A stretch of DNA of 64,000 nucleotides from NCBI RefSeq assembly GCF_002149015.1, contig NZ_NGFO01000030.1, positions 1 to 64,000 of the forward strand. The letters run 5' to 3'. The notes under the pieces are model-generated. The model was not told where the DNA came from, did no database searches, and worked only from the letters and a program-made list of their open reading frames with translations. A program made the position numbers and the translations under genes. This document shows, in pieces, positions 16,391 to 26,344 of this stretch; the stretch's first letter is position 1; every line of letters begins with the position of its first letter. The stretch comes from Gordonia lacunae (GTDB taxonomy: Bacteria > Actinomycetota > Actinomycetes > Mycobacteriales > Mycobacteriaceae).

Positions 16391-18088
16391 TCAGACCGCG
16401 CGGCCGCGTCGTTGCCGGTACCAGGTGACGAGGGCGTCGGTCGACGGATCGTCGTGGGTGTCGGGCGCGTCGGGTCGGGTGATGGTGTCGAGTAGTTCTT
16501 TGGCCTGGGTCTTGCCCAGTTCGACGCCCCACTGGTCGAAGGGGTTGATGCCCCAGATGGCGCCCTCGACGAAGACCTGGTGTTCGTAGAGCGCGACGAG
16601 TTGGCCGATGACCGAGGGGGTGAGCTGTGGGGCGAGGATCGAGGTGGTGGGACGGTTGCCCGGCATCACCTTGTGGGCCACGACGTGTGCGGGTACGCCC
16701 TCGGCGGCGATCTCGTCGGCGGTCTTGCCGAAGGCGAGGACCTTGGTCTGGGCGAAGAAATTGCTCATCAGCAGGTCGTGCATGGAACCGGTGCCGTCGG
16801 CCGAGGTCGGGAGGTCGTCGGTCGGTTCGGCGAAGCCGATGAAGTCCGCGGGCACCATGCGGGTGCCCTGGTGCAGCAGTTGGTAGAAGGCGTGTTGGCC
16901 GTTGGTTCCCGGTTCGCCCCAGAAGATCTCACCGGTGTCGGTGGTGACGTGGTGGCCGCCGGCGGTGACCGACTTGCCGTTGGATTCCATCGTCAGCTGC
17001 TGCAGGTAGGCGGCGAAGCGGGCCATGTCGTTGCTGTAGGGCAGGACTGCGCGGACGCCGACGTCCCAGAAGTTGTTGTACCAGAGGCCGATCAGGCCGA
17101 GGATGACCGGCGCGTTGCGTTCGAGGGGCTGGGTGCGGAAGTGTTCGTCGACCTGGTGGAAGCCGTCGAGGAACTCGGCGAAGCGTTCCTTGCCGATCGC
17201 GGCCATCACCGACAGTCCGATCGCGGAGTCCACCGAGTAGCGGCCACCCACCCAGTCCCAGAAGCCGAACATGTTGTCGGTGTCGATGCCGAACTCGGCC
17301 ACTTCGGCGGCGTTGGTGCTCACGGCGACGAAATGCTTCGCCACGGCGTCGGAGTCGGCATCGAGGGCCCGTAGGAGCCAGGTGCGTGCGGCGGCGGCGT
17401 TGGTCAGCGTCTCCAGGGTGGTGAAGGTCTTGGAGGCGATGATGAACAGCGTCGTCTCGGCGTCGAGGCCGGCGAGCGTGGCGACCATGTCCGCGGGGTC
17501 GACGTTGGAGACGAAGTGGCAGCGGATCCCGGCGTCGACGTAGTGGCGTAGCGCCTGGTAGACCATCACCGGTCCCAGGTCGGAGCCGCCGATGCCGATG
17601 TTGACGACGTCGGTGATGGGTTTGCCGGTGTGTCCCTTCCACTCTCCGCTGCGCAGGCGGTCGGTGAACTCGCCCATCCGGGTCAGGACCTCGTGGACGT
17701 CGGCGACGACGTCCTGTCCGTCGACGGTCAGCGTCGCATCCGCCGGCAGCCGCAGGGCGGTGTGCAGGACCGCGCGGTCCTCGGAGGTGTTGATGTGGGT
17801 TCCGGCGAACATGTCGTCGCGGATCTCCTCGAGACCGATCTCGCGGGCCAGGCTCATCAGCAGTTCGAGGGTCTCGCGCAGCACCCGGTGCTTGGAGTAG
17901 TCGATGTGCAGATCCCCGACGTCGACGGTCAGCTCCGACCCGCGCGCGGGATCGATCGCGAACACCTCACGCAGATGCATGGCATACACATGCGGCTGAT
18001 GAGCCGCGAGCGCCTGCCAGGACTGCGTCGCGGTGATGTCGCCGTGGTCGGTGCCGGTGAAGTCGCTGCCAGGGGCCTGGGTGCTCAT
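16391..18088 (-). CDS. pgi: Glucose-6-phosphate isomerase
   Basis: The 565-residue enzyme interconverts glucose 6-phosphate and fructose 6-phosphate. Both family signatures are present: [12 protein letters not shown], and [32 protein letters not shown] near the C-terminus. The sugar-phosphate region [13 protein letters not shown] and the catalytic [18 protein letters not shown] are intact. I start at ATG 18088 (MSTQAPGS); the ORF could begin three codons earlier. Length is usual for the bacterial long form. Position next to the Rv0945-like SDR and the chorismate mutase gene matches mycobacteria. It is probably transcribed alone. Confidence 0.96.
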   Translation of the reverse strand: MSTQAPGSDFTGTDHGDITATQSWQALAAHQPHVYAMHLREVFAIDPARGSELTVDVGDLHIDYSKHRVLRETLELLMSLAREIGLEEIRDDMFAGTHINTSEDRAVLHTALRLPADATLTVDGQDVVADVHEVLTRMGEFTDRLRSGEWKGHTGKPITDVVNIGIGGSDLGPVMVYQALRHYVDAGIRCHFVSNVDPADMVATLAGLDAETTLFIIASKTFTTLETLTNAAAARTWLLRALDADSDAVAKHFVAVSTNAAEVAEFGIDTDNMFGFWDWVGGRYSVDSAIGLSVMAAIGKERFAEFLDGFHQVDEHFRTQPLERNAPVILGLIGLWYNNFWDVGVRAVLPYSNDMARFAAYLQQLTMESNGKSVTAGGHHVTTDTGEIFWGEPGTNGQHAFYQLLHQGTRMVPADFIGFAEPTDDLPTSADGTGSMHDLLMSNFFAQTKVLAFGKTADEIAAEGVPAHVVAHKVMPGNRPTTSILAPQLTPSVIGQLVALYEHQVFVEGAIWGINPFDQWGVELGKTQAKELLDTITRPDAPDTHDDPSTDALVTWYRQRRGRAV

Positions 18089-18189
18089 GACCACCAACCT
18101 TATGTGCTCGGCGTCGTGGCCGCGACGGTCGTCACATGCGGCGAGAGGACGTCACCGGATCACTGCGCAGGCGACGGGGTGCCGAGAGG

Positions 18190-18549
18190 TCAGCGGCCCA
18201 GCGGTCCACGCCCCAGGCGCAGCAGCAGCATCGCGAGGGTGTGTCCCTCCTGGCCGAGATCCTGGAATCGCTCCAGGACCTTCACCTCGCGGCTGTGGAC
18301 CAGGCGGGGTCCGCCGGAGGCCATCCGCGCGGCCCCGATCTTCTTCGAGACCGCCGACCGGCGCTTGATCGCGGCGAGGATCACGGCGTCGAGCCGATCG
18401 ATCTCGAGTCGCAGCTGGTCGATGTCGTCGGGCAGGTCGCCGACCTCGGACGAGAGCTGATACTTGTCGAGGTCGATCGAGTGCTCGAAGGGCGTGCCGC
18501 CGGACGGGCGGGGGTCCTGAGCGCCGGGGCTGGGGCTGCGATCGGTCAC
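18190..18549 (-). CDS. Chorismate mutase, AroQ type
   Basis: The 119-residue protein is an all-helical AroQ chorismate mutase that turns chorismate to prephenate for Phe and Tyr synthesis. The core is LRLEIDRLDAVILAAIKRR, then SKKIGAARMASGGPRLVHSREVKVLERF, closely similar to M. tuberculosis Rv0948c. The C-terminal RLGRGPLGR matches the tail by which the mycobacterial enzyme docks on DAHP synthase and becomes fully active. An extra 25-30 residue N-terminus is polar. GTG 18549 is chosen because CAAAAT lies 7 bases upstream on the coding strand (leaderless pattern). Confidence 0.92.
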   Translation of the reverse strand: MTDRSPSPGAQDPRPSGGTPFEHSIDLDKYQLSSEVGDLPDDIDQLRLEIDRLDAVILAAIKRRSAVSKKIGAARMASGGPRLVHSREVKVLERFQDLGQEGHTLAMLLLRLGRGPLGR

Positions 18550-18647
18550 GCGCCCGATTTTGCCACGACGCCCGGCGACGACCCGCATGCGGCCGAGTCA
18601 CCCGACCCGGCCACGACGACGCTCGGCGCACATGGAAACTGGAGCGC

Positions 18648-20486
18648 ATGCCCAATGCGCGGATGGTGTCCCTCGTTGCCCTGTCGCTCATCGTGGGCCA
18701 GCTGATCATCCGGGGCTGGCTCGTCGCGACCGGCAACTTCTACTGGGACGACCTGGTCCTCGTCGCACGCGCGTCGTCGAACCCGATCCTGTCCTGGGAG
18801 TACCTCGGACACGGCCACGACGGCCATTTCATGCCCGCGGCCTTCCTGCTCGCCGGGGTGGCCACCTGGCTGGCGCCGCTGAACTGGGTGCTGCCCGCAC
18901 TCATGCTGGTCGTGCTGCAGGCCATCGCCTCGGTGGCGGTGTGGCGGATGGTGCGGACCATCGCGCCGCGCGCCCGCGTCGGTGCACTGGTCGCGCTGGC
19001 GTTCTATCTCTTCAGTCCGATGACGGTGCCCGCCTTCGCCTGGTGGGCGGCCGGCCTCAACACGCTCCCCATGCAGGCGGCGATGGCGTGGATCGTCGCC
19101 GATGCGGTGCGTCTCGCGCGCGGCGACGTCGACGATGCACGACGACGGCTGGTGTGGATCCGGTCGACGGTCGTCTTCGTGATCGCGCTGGCGTTCTTCG
19201 AGAAGTCGCTGTTCATCCTGCCGGTGGCGCTCGTGGCCGCCGTCCTCGCGAACGGCGGGGTGCGCGCGACGATGCCGACCCTGCGTGCGGCCCGGGAGCT
19301 GTGGATCTCACTGACCGTCACCGCCGCGCTCTGGGTCGGCGTGTACTTCCTCACCACGGACCCGACGTCGGGTGAACATTCGGTGGCGCAGACCGCGCGC
19401 CTGGTCTGGAGATCGGTGACCGACGCCATCGTGCCGTCGCTCGTCGGCGGGCCGTGGGAATGGGAACGCTGGACGCCGAGCCCCCCGACGGGTTTCCCGC
19501 AGATGTGGATGATCGTCGGCGGCTGGCTGGTGCTGGCCGGGGTGACGTGGTGGGCGATCGCCCGCCGCCGCGGCGGCGCGGTGATCGTCGGGTGCGCGGT
19601 CCTCTACGCGGTCGCGGCGCAGATCCCGGTGATGTGGAACCGGTCGAGCCCGCAGACCGCGATCGAACTCGCCCAGCACATGCGCTACCTCCCGGACACC
19701 GCGCTGGTGTTCACCATCGCGCTGGCCCTGCTGTGCGCAGCGCCGTCCCGGATCGCCGACGTGGGCGGCCGACACGTACGCACGTCCGACGGCGAGACCG
19801 GGCAAGGCGAGGAGAAGTCGGCGCTGCCCGCTTTCGCGTCCGTCGTGGGCGCGCTCGTCGTGGTCTCCGCTCTGGTGTCGCTGGTGTCGTTCTCGTCCTC
19901 GTGGCGGGACAACCCGACCGGCGACTACCTCGAGACCGCGACCGCGGCGCTGCACGATGCGGCGGCGCAGGGACCGGATGGCCTCACCCTGCTCGATCAG
20001 TCGGTGCCGTTGGAGATCTTGCAGCCGTTCGTCTACCCCGACAATCAGGTCAGCCGCATCTTCGGTCGGGTGGCTCCCCGACCGGACTTCGGGGTGGCCA
20101 CCGACCGGCTGTTCGTGCTCGACACCGCGGGAAACCTCGTGCCCGGCGGTGTGACCCAACGTCGCATCATCTACGCGGGTTCGGGGACGTGCCGCACCCC
20201 GGAGGTCGCCGGGCCCACGCGACTGCGGCTCGACGGCCCACTCTTCTCCTGGCCCTGGACGATCGCGCTGAGCTACTGCGCCACCCGGGACGGCGAGATC
20301 GAGATCGCCCTCGAGGACGGGGAAGCGGTCCGGGCACCGGTCCGCGCGGGACTCGGGTCGGTGTACGTCCGGATCGGCGGCGGCGGCGACCACGTCGACC
20401 TACGTCCCCTGACCCCGGGACTGCGGTTGCACACCGGCGCGGGCCGGGTGGGCGAGGCCGCGGAGGCGCGGTTCGCCGGCGGCTGA
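18648..20486 (+). CDS. Polytopic membrane protein, GT-C glycosyltransferase-like
   Basis: The 612-residue protein has about ten hydrophobic helices in residues 1-420 and a soluble C-terminal domain (about 430-612), probably outside the cell. After the first helix comes FYWDDLVLVARA (Asp34-Asp35), the position of the acidic pair in GT-C enzymes that use polyprenyl-phosphate sugars. EFFEKS-like and HMRYLPDTALVF segments occur later. The overall plan suggests a glycosyltransferase of cell-envelope assembly, but no family-specific motif proves it. It is inserted between chorismate mutase and pcrA relative to M. tuberculosis and is convergent with the DUF3068 gene (7 bases apart). Confidence 0.6.
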   Translation: MPNARMVSLVALSLIVGQLIIRGWLVATGNFYWDDLVLVARASSNPILSWEYLGHGHDGHFMPAAFLLAGVATWLAPLNWVLPALMLVVLQAIASVAVWRMVRTIAPRARVGALVALAFYLFSPMTVPAFAWWAAGLNTLPMQAAMAWIVADAVRLARGDVDDARRRLVWIRSTVVFVIALAFFEKSLFILPVALVAAVLANGGVRATMPTLRAARELWISLTVTAALWVGVYFLTTDPTSGEHSVAQTARLVWRSVTDAIVPSLVGGPWEWERWTPSPPTGFPQMWMIVGGWLVLAGVTWWAIARRRGGAVIVGCAVLYAVAAQIPVMWNRSSPQTAIELAQHMRYLPDTALVFTIALALLCAAPSRIADVGGRHVRTSDGETGQGEEKSALPAFASVVGALVVVSALVSLVSFSSSWRDNPTGDYLETATAALHDAAAQGPDGLTLLDQSVPLEILQPFVYPDNQVSRIFGRVAPRPDFGVATDRLFVLDTAGNLVPGGVTQRRIIYAGSGTCRTPEVAGPTRLRLDGPLFSWPWTIALSYCATRDGEIEIALEDGEAVRAPVRAGLGSVYVRIGGGGDHVDLRPLTPGLRLHTGAGRVGEAAEARFAGG

Positions 20487-20493
20487 GCCCGGA

Positions 20494-22050
20494 CTAGTCG
20501 TAGTAGAAGGCGGAGATGTTGTCGCTCTGGTTCTCCGCGGCGATCAGGGCGCGAAGGGCCGACGCGGTCTCTTCCTCGGCGACGAAGTAGACGACCTTTG
20601 CGTCGCCGGCCGCAGTGACCTGTTGCTGCATCTGCTTGCGGAGCACCTCGGTGCCCTCCCAGGACGGATCGAAGGTGCCGCCGGTGATGTGCTCTCGATA
20701 TCCCTCACCGAAGGTGATGTGCAAGTTCCCGTCGGTACCGATGCCGTCGAAGACGTAGTCGCCGCGCTTGATCGCGTAGTAGCTCGGCAGGCCGGTCACG
20801 CTGGCACCGAAGCGGGCCTGCGCGGGCTCCTTGTTCCCGGTACGGACATAGACGATCTCGGTGTTGGTCTGCTTCTCGTTGTTGTCGATGAGATCGTTCA
20901 GCTCGGTCTCGGTCGAGTCGATGAACGCGAGGTAGGTGAAGCTGTACCGCGACGCGATGTTGGTGTCCGGCGGAAGGTTGGTGGCCGCACACCGGGTGGT
21001 TCCGTTGCGGCCGAAGTCCACGCGCAGGACCACCTTGCACTCACCGCCGAGCGCTCCGGGCGGTCGGTTGCCGACCGCGAAGTTGAGCGTCAGACCATAG
21101 TTGAAGTGTCCGCGGACATCGTCGGTGTAGGGGCTGCCCTGCACCGTGTAGTCGAAGGCGCACGACGAGGTGGTGCAGGCGCCGGTCTGCCGCGAGGACA
21201 CCACCGGTTGCTTCATCCACAGTCCGGGAGCGGGCACGGACACCAGGTCCGAGACGAGTGCGCGCTGGTTGGCGAACACCTTCTGGGCCTGGTCGGCCGG
21301 TTGCAGGCTGACCGCCGCGTCGATGTCGTAGGTGACCGGGCCCTGCACGCTCTGGCCTTTGACGTTGGTGACGTTCTTCGTCTCCGGATCGAACGTGACC
21401 TCCCAGGCCCCGATCTTCACCTTGTCGTCACCGACGAACTCGATCGGCGGGTCGGTGGTCGGCCAGCGACGGGCATCGGGCGTGCCCTTGTTGGGCGCCG
21501 GGAGTTCGGCCCCCAATGCCGGTGCGTCGCCGGCTTCGATGTTGCCGATGTCGCCGGCGAGGTTGTCCGGGCCGAGGATCGTGCCCAGACGCGGCATGCT
21601 GGTGAAGCGGGTCGAGGCCCACTTGTTGTCCAGGGGCCCGGTGTCGAGGTTCGTCTTCTCGGCGTCGACGAGGAGTTCGGTCCAGAGGGCGCCGGGCGCG
21701 CTGATGAACGGGCTGTTGCCGATCTGCCGGTACTCGCCCTGCTGGGAGCCGAGCGTGATCGTGCCCTCGGCGGTGTTCGACGTGGTGACGATCAGGTCGT
21801 CGAACTCGACGGTTCCCTCGCCGCGCTCGTCGTCGTATTTGTAGGTGACCCGGCCGGTGAACTTGGCCGCCGGACTCGTGGCCATCTTGAACAGCACCTC
21901 GTCGAGGCTCTTCTGCGCGCGAAAGGCGGGCGTGGGCTCGACGGTGCCCGCGCTGCTGAACGGCACGAACGACAGGACGAGCGCGATGACGAGGGCCAGT
22001 GCTCCGACACCGAGGGCGATGGCGGCGGGGACAATGGACGGTCTCTTCAT
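20494..22050 (-). CDS. DUF3068 / PorA-family envelope protein
   Basis: The 518-residue protein begins MKRPSIVPAAIALGVGALALVIALVLSFVPF, one N-terminal membrane anchor or uncleaved signal. A large extracytoplasmic domain follows, with repeated beta-strand character (TFDPETKNVTNVKGQSV, DIDAAVSLQPADQAQKVFANQ). This plan matches DUF3068 proteins, annotated as the PorA family in mycolic-acid actinobacteria; a role in envelope assembly is supposed but not established. Two Cys pairs (CTTSSC; CKVVL with TTRCAA) could form disulfides. The ATG is 5 bases after AGGAAGAGG. Divergent from pcrA. Confidence 0.72.
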   Translation of the reverse strand: MKRPSIVPAAIALGVGALALVIALVLSFVPFSSAGTVEPTPAFRAQKSLDEVLFKMATSPAAKFTGRVTYKYDDERGEGTVEFDDLIVTTSNTAEGTITLGSQQGEYRQIGNSPFISAPGALWTELLVDAEKTNLDTGPLDNKWASTRFTSMPRLGTILGPDNLAGDIGNIEAGDAPALGAELPAPNKGTPDARRWPTTDPPIEFVGDDKVKIGAWEVTFDPETKNVTNVKGQSVQGPVTYDIDAAVSLQPADQAQKVFANQRALVSDLVSVPAPGLWMKQPVVSSRQTGACTTSSCAFDYTVQGSPYTDDVRGHFNYGLTLNFAVGNRPPGALGGECKVVLRVDFGRNGTTRCAATNLPPDTNIASRYSFTYLAFIDSTETELNDLIDNNEKQTNTEIVYVRTGNKEPAQARFGASVTGLPSYYAIKRGDYVFDGIGTDGNLHITFGEGYREHITGGTFDPSWEGTEVLRKQMQQQVTAAGDAKVVYFVAEEETASALRALIAAENQSDNISAFYYD

Positions 22051-22268
22051 GGCGCCTCTTCCTGCTCGCCGGGGCGGCGTCGCCGCATGCGAGTTCGTTC
22101 GCAGACAGGGCACCCCGAGCCGGTGGTACGGCGTCATATTAGCCGCGGGGGACTGCGATCGGGGCCTCAACCCACGGGGCCGGTCGACTGTTCGGTGGAC
22201 CTCGTACCGGGACCGAGCGGACCGGCCGACGGGGGTCTGTCGGCGGTGGCGGGTAACCTGGACAACCG

Positions 22269-24770
22269 ATGAACAGCTCTTCTTCTGCCCCTCTTCTCGC
22301 CGGTCGCGCGGGTGCCGCTTCCTCGGGTGCGGCCGCCGACGATCGGGTCGCGCGCCTGCTCGAAGGTCTCAACCCGCAACAGCGCGCCGCGGTGCTGCAT
22401 GCGGGCGCACCGCTGCTGATCGTGGCGGGCGCCGGCTCGGGCAAGACGGCGGTGCTGACCCGCCGGATCGCCTACCTGCTCGCCGCGCGCGATGTCACCC
22501 CCGGGCAGATCCTGGCCATCACGTTCACCAACAAGGCCGCTGCGGAGATGCGCGAGCGCGTCATCGATCTCGTCGGTCCGCGTGCCGCCTACATGTGGGT
22601 GTCGACGTTCCACTCCACGTGTGTCCGCATCCTGCGTGCGCAGTCGGGGTTGCTCGAGTCGATGAACTCCAATTTCTCCATCTACGACTCCGACGACTCG
22701 AAGCGGTTGTTCGGCATGGTCATCCGCGACCTCGATCTCGACCCCAAGAAGTTCAGCCCGCGTGGGGTGTCGGTGGCCGTCTCGAACTTCAAGAACGAAC
22801 TGATCTCGCCCGACGAGGCACTGGCCTCGGCGCCCGAGGACGATCCGACCTCGACGACGATCGCGCGGATCTACGCCGAGTACCAACGTCGCCTGCGCGC
22901 CGCCAACGCCTTCGACTTCGACGACCTGATCGGCGAGACCGTCGCGCTGCTGCACCGGCACCCACAGGTCGCCGAGTACTACCGGCGCCGGTTCCGCCAC
23001 GTTCTGGTCGACGAGTATCAGGACACCAACCACGCCCAGTACGTGCTCATCCGCGAACTGGTGGGGGAGCAGACCACCGCGAGCGGTCTGGAACCGTCCG
23101 AACTGTGCGTCGTCGGCGACGCCGATCAGTCCATCTACGCCTTCCGCGGTGCCACCATCCGCAACATCGAGGAGTTCGAGCGAGACTTCCCGTCCGCCGA
23201 AACCGTTCTGCTCGAACAGAACTACCGATCGACCCAGACGATCCTGTCGGCCGCCAACGCGGTCATCGCGCGCAACTCGAACCGGCGCGAGAAGCGGCTG
23301 TGGACCGACTCCGGCGACGGCGAGCTCATCGTCGGCTACGTCGCCGACTCCGACCGCGACGAGTCGACGTTCATCGCCAAGGAGATCGAGGAGCTCACCG
23401 ATTACTCGATCGGCGGTTCGTCGAGCCACAAATACTCCGACGTCGCCGTGTTCTACCGCACCAACACCGGTTCGCGCGCCATCGAGGAAGTGTTCGTCCG
23501 GCACGGGATCCCGTACAAGGTCGTCGGCGGTACCAAGTTCTACGAGCGCAAGGAAGTGCGCGATGTGGTGGCCTACCTGCGGGTGGTCGCCAACCCGGAT
23601 GACTCGGTCAGCCTGCGCCGCATCCTCAACACCCCGCGGCGCGGCATCGGCGACCGCGCGGAAGCCTGCGTCGCCGTGCACTCGGAGAACACCGGCCGGA
23701 GCTTCTACGAGTCACTGATGGACGCGGCCGACGGCAAGGTCGCACTGTTGAACACACGCGCCGTCAAGCAGATCGGCGGGTTCGTCGAGCTCATCGAGGG
23801 ACTGCGATCGGACTTCCTCACCCACTTCGGCGAGGCGGGCACCGAAGACGCCGACGTGGCCTTCCTCGACGCCACCGAGGAGTCGGCCGACATCGGCGAA
23901 CTCGTGGACGCGATCGTCGAACGCACCGGCTACCGTGCCGAACTCGAGGCCTCCAACGATCCGCAGGACGGCGCGCGTCTCGACAACATCAACGAACTCG
24001 TGGCCGTGGCAAGGGAATTCAGCGCCGATGCCGCACAGGTCGATGCCGACGCCGACGACCCCGAGATCGAGGTGGACCGCGAGGGCGAGCCAGAACCCGG
24101 TTCGCTCGCAGCGTTCCTCGAGCGCGTCTCGCTCGTCGCCGACGCCGACCAGGTGCCCGACGAAGGCGAGGGTGTGGTCACCATGATGACGCTGCACACC
24201 GCCAAGGGGCTGGAGTTCCCGGTCGTCTTCGTGACCGGCTGGGAGGACGGGCATTTCCCGCACATGCGCGCGCTGGGCGATCCGGCCGAGTTGAGCGAGG
24301 AACGCCGGCTGGCGTACGTGGGCATCACCCGCGCCAAGCAGCGTCTCTACCTCACCCGATCGGTCACCCGAGCGTCCTGGGGCCAGCCGGTGTCGAATCC
24401 GGAATCCCGCTTTCTGCAAGAGATCCCGCAGCATCTCATCGACTGGCGCCGCACCGAACCCCGACGCTCCGCACGCGGCTTCGGCGGGTCCTCGGGCGGA
24501 GTGTTCGGCCGCGACGGGGCGTTCTCCGGTTCGGGCGGTTCGTCGATGGGGCGGGGTCGGTCGTCGTACTCGTCGGATCCGGCCCGTGGGCGCAACAAGC
24601 AGGTCCAGCTCGACATCGGCGATCGGCACAACCACCCGAAGTACGGGATGGGCAAGGTCGTGGCCAAAGAAGGCAGCGGCGCCACCGAGCGCGTCACGAT
24701 CGACTACGGCGGCAGTGCGGGACGCGTCACGCTCCTCACCGCGGGCGGGATCCCCGGGGACAAGCTCTAG
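22269..24770 (+). CDS. pcrA: ATP-dependent DNA helicase PcrA/UvrD1
   Basis: An 833-residue superfamily 1A helicase. The Q motif is LNPQQRAAV (34-42), Walker A is AGAGSGKT (53-60), motif II is DEYQD (Asp248-Glu249), motif III is GDADQSIYAFRGA, and motif VI is VGITRAKQRLYL. The last 60 residues hold the HPKYGMGKVV Tudor-like segment that in PcrA/UvrD1 contacts RNA polymerase, preceded by a Gly/Ser/Arg-rich linker. It acts in nucleotide excision repair and removal of replication obstacles. Gene position next to the M23 gene and sucC equals M. tuberculosis uvrD1 (Rv0949). TAACCT lies 9 bases before the ATG with no ribosome binding site, so the leader is very short or absent. Confidence 0.96.
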   Translation: MNSSSSAPLLAGRAGAASSGAAADDRVARLLEGLNPQQRAAVLHAGAPLLIVAGAGSGKTAVLTRRIAYLLAARDVTPGQILAITFTNKAAAEMRERVIDLVGPRAAYMWVSTFHSTCVRILRAQSGLLESMNSNFSIYDSDDSKRLFGMVIRDLDLDPKKFSPRGVSVAVSNFKNELISPDEALASAPEDDPTSTTIARIYAEYQRRLRAANAFDFDDLIGETVALLHRHPQVAEYYRRRFRHVLVDEYQDTNHAQYVLIRELVGEQTTASGLEPSELCVVGDADQSIYAFRGATIRNIEEFERDFPSAETVLLEQNYRSTQTILSAANAVIARNSNRREKRLWTDSGDGELIVGYVADSDRDESTFIAKEIEELTDYSIGGSSSHKYSDVAVFYRTNTGSRAIEEVFVRHGIPYKVVGGTKFYERKEVRDVVAYLRVVANPDDSVSLRRILNTPRRGIGDRAEACVAVHSENTGRSFYESLMDAADGKVALLNTRAVKQIGGFVELIEGLRSDFLTHFGEAGTEDADVAFLDATEESADIGELVDAIVERTGYRAELEASNDPQDGARLDNINELVAVAREFSADAAQVDADADDPEIEVDREGEPEPGSLAAFLERVSLVADADQVPDEGEGVVTMMTLHTAKGLEFPVVFVTGWEDGHFPHMRALGDPAELSEERRLAYVGITRAKQRLYLTRSVTRASWGQPVSNPESRFLQEIPQHLIDWRRTEPRRSARGFGGSSGGVFGRDGAFSGSGGSSMGRGRSSYSSDPARGRNKQVQLDIGDRHNHPKYGMGKVVAKEGSGATERVTIDYGGSAGRVTLLTAGGIPGDKL

Positions 24771-24871
24771 GGAAGGGCCCCGCGGTCGGACCCACCCCTG
24801 CTCCCTGATCCGAAAGAACCGCAAAGCCCCTGATGCCGAGCCCGAGAGATCTGCTGATCCACCGCTCCCTG

Positions 24872-25098
24872 CGTCACGAAGGGTTGGCGACGCATCTCGC
24901 CACGACCCTTCGTGACGGCCTCCGCAGGCTCCGGCCTCCTCAGGGAGCAGTGAAGTGGGCACGCTCGGAGCGCAACTGTTCTGTCGTCGTGCACGACGGC
25001 CGCCAGGCCGCAGGTACTGAGGAGCGCCCGGAGCTTGCGTCACCCTCCGCTCCCTGAGGAGCGCCCGGAGCTTGCGGAGGGCGCGTCACGAAGGGTCC
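24872..25098 (+). repeat. Dispersed inverted-repeat element, copy B (compound)
   Basis: The 367-base gap 24771-25137 between the convergent pcrA and M23 genes holds no gene, only repeats. CGTCACGAAGGGT (24872-24884) faces ACCCTTCGTGACG (24905-24917), forming a hairpin with TGGCGA/TCGCCA inside. The latter end also pairs with GCGTCACGAAGGGTCC (25083-25098), identical to the right end of copy A. A 23-base segment beginning CTGAGGAGCGCCCGG is duplicated at 25017-25039 and 25054-25076. It looks like two elements nested or fused by recombination. The outer 100 bases on the left show nothing else. Confidence 0.78.
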
Positions 25099-25137
25099 GG
25101 CGACCGCGGCTGCGAGGGACGTGCGGGCGAGCGCCTG

Positions 25138-26217
25138 CTAGCCGGTGTAACCGGAGAGCTTCACGCCATGGGCGGCGAGCCAGGGCACGGGGTCGATCTT
25201 GGTGTTGCCGTTCTTCCACACCTCGAAGTGCAGGTGCGGGCCGAACGAGAAGCCCTCGTTGCCGACCAGTGCGATGACATCGCCGGCGGTGACGCGTTGG
25301 CCTTCGTGCACCAGGACGCCGGAGGAGGCCATGTGGCCGTACATGGTGACGGTTCCATCGGCCGCTCGGACCTGGACCCAGTGGCCGTAGCCCGAGGCGG
25401 GCTCGGCCTTGATGACGACGCCATCGGTGGCCGCGTGGATCGGGGTCCCGAGCGGTGCGGCCATGTCGATGCCGCCGTGCATGGTGCCCCAGCGCATAGC
25501 GAAGGCCGAGGTGAAGTCGTAGCTGCCGAGCGGGATCGGCGAGGTGAAGAGCGGGCGCCGGGCGAGGGCCTCGCGGCGATCCTGATCTGCGGCCATCTTG
25601 GCGCCCACACCCAGCTGGTTGGTGAAGACGTTCATCTGGTCGGTCTGTGCGGTCGCAGCGGCGATTCCGGGGCCGAGTTCGACCGGTGCGGCGCCCTGGG
25701 CCGACGCGTCGTTGACGGCGGCGGCATTCACCGGGGCGGGCGCTTCGTCGCCTGTGCCGACCTGAGCGACGGCGGCAACGGCTGCGCCGGCCGCCATGGC
25801 GATGAGAGCGGTGCGTCCGCCCTTGAGGGCGTTCGGGGGTGCAGCGATGCGGTGCTTGCCGCCGCGGCGCACGCGCTGGCCGGCCGGATTGGTCCGGAAG
25901 GGCCGGTGTTCGGGGTCGCTGTCGAGATCGTCATCGGCGAGGGTGTCGAGTTCGCCTCCGTCGAAGACGTCGAGTTCGGCGCCGTCGACATCGAAGGGCT
26001 CGTCGTGCTCGTACTGATCGAACTCGTGCTCGGGGATCAGGATGTCCTGAGTGATCTCCGAGCGGGTGGGGCGGTAGTAGCCCTGCCACGACGACGGGGT
26101 CCAGCCGGCGTCGGAGGACTCGCGGGTGTCGGCGGAGTCGGCGAAATCGAAGTCGTAGTCGCTGAGGTCGTACTCGGCGGCCTCGTCGGTGTCGACGATG
26201 GGGATGATCGTGGTCAT
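25138..26217 (-). CDS. M23-family peptidoglycan endopeptidase, membrane anchored (Rv0950c-like)
   Basis: The 359-residue protein has an acidic N-terminus of about 115 residues rich in Asp, Glu and Tyr. A basic turn (GKHRIAAPPNALKGGR) and a hydrophobic segment near residue 140 suggest a single-pass anchor with the rest outside. The C-terminal LytM/M23 domain carries the zinc ligands His247 and Asp251 in MHGGIDMAAP, and HLH at 328-330. ATG 26217 follows GGAAGAG by 1-2 bases and gives the first well-formed start. It should cut peptide cross-links or regulate other hydrolases. The position beside sucC matches M. tuberculosis Rv0950c. The upstream region holds GTNAC-type repeats that may bind MtrA. 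Confidence 0.88.
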   Translation of the reverse strand: MTTIIPIVDTDEAAEYDLSDYDFDFADSADTRESSDAGWTPSSWQGYYRPTRSEITQDILIPEHEFDQYEHDEPFDVDGAELDVFDGGELDTLADDDLDSDPEHRPFRTNPAGQRVRRGGKHRIAAPPNALKGGRTALIAMAAGAAVAAVAQVGTGDEAPAPVNAAAVNDASAQGAAPVELGPGIAAATAQTDQMNVFTNQLGVGAKMAADQDRREALARRPLFTSPIPLGSYDFTSAFAMRWGTMHGGIDMAAPLGTPIHAATDGVVIKAEPASGYGHWVQVRAADGTVTMYGHMASSGVLVHEGQRVTAGDVIALVGNEGFSFGPHLHFEVWKNGNTKIDPVPWLAAHGVKLSGYTG

Positions 26218-26344
26218 CTCTTCCGCTCTGACATCATCGATCAACCCGCCCGATCGGACGCGGCCCGATCCGCGTGAGACACCGAGTCCCGCCAAATCGT
26301 CCACCTCATCTCTTGCTGCGCATCTCGTCGTTGGCGGATTTCGA

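Noticed and set aside
22167-23681. 504-codon minus-strand frame opposite pcrA
   Set aside because: No domain; pcrA motifs are complete on the other strand.
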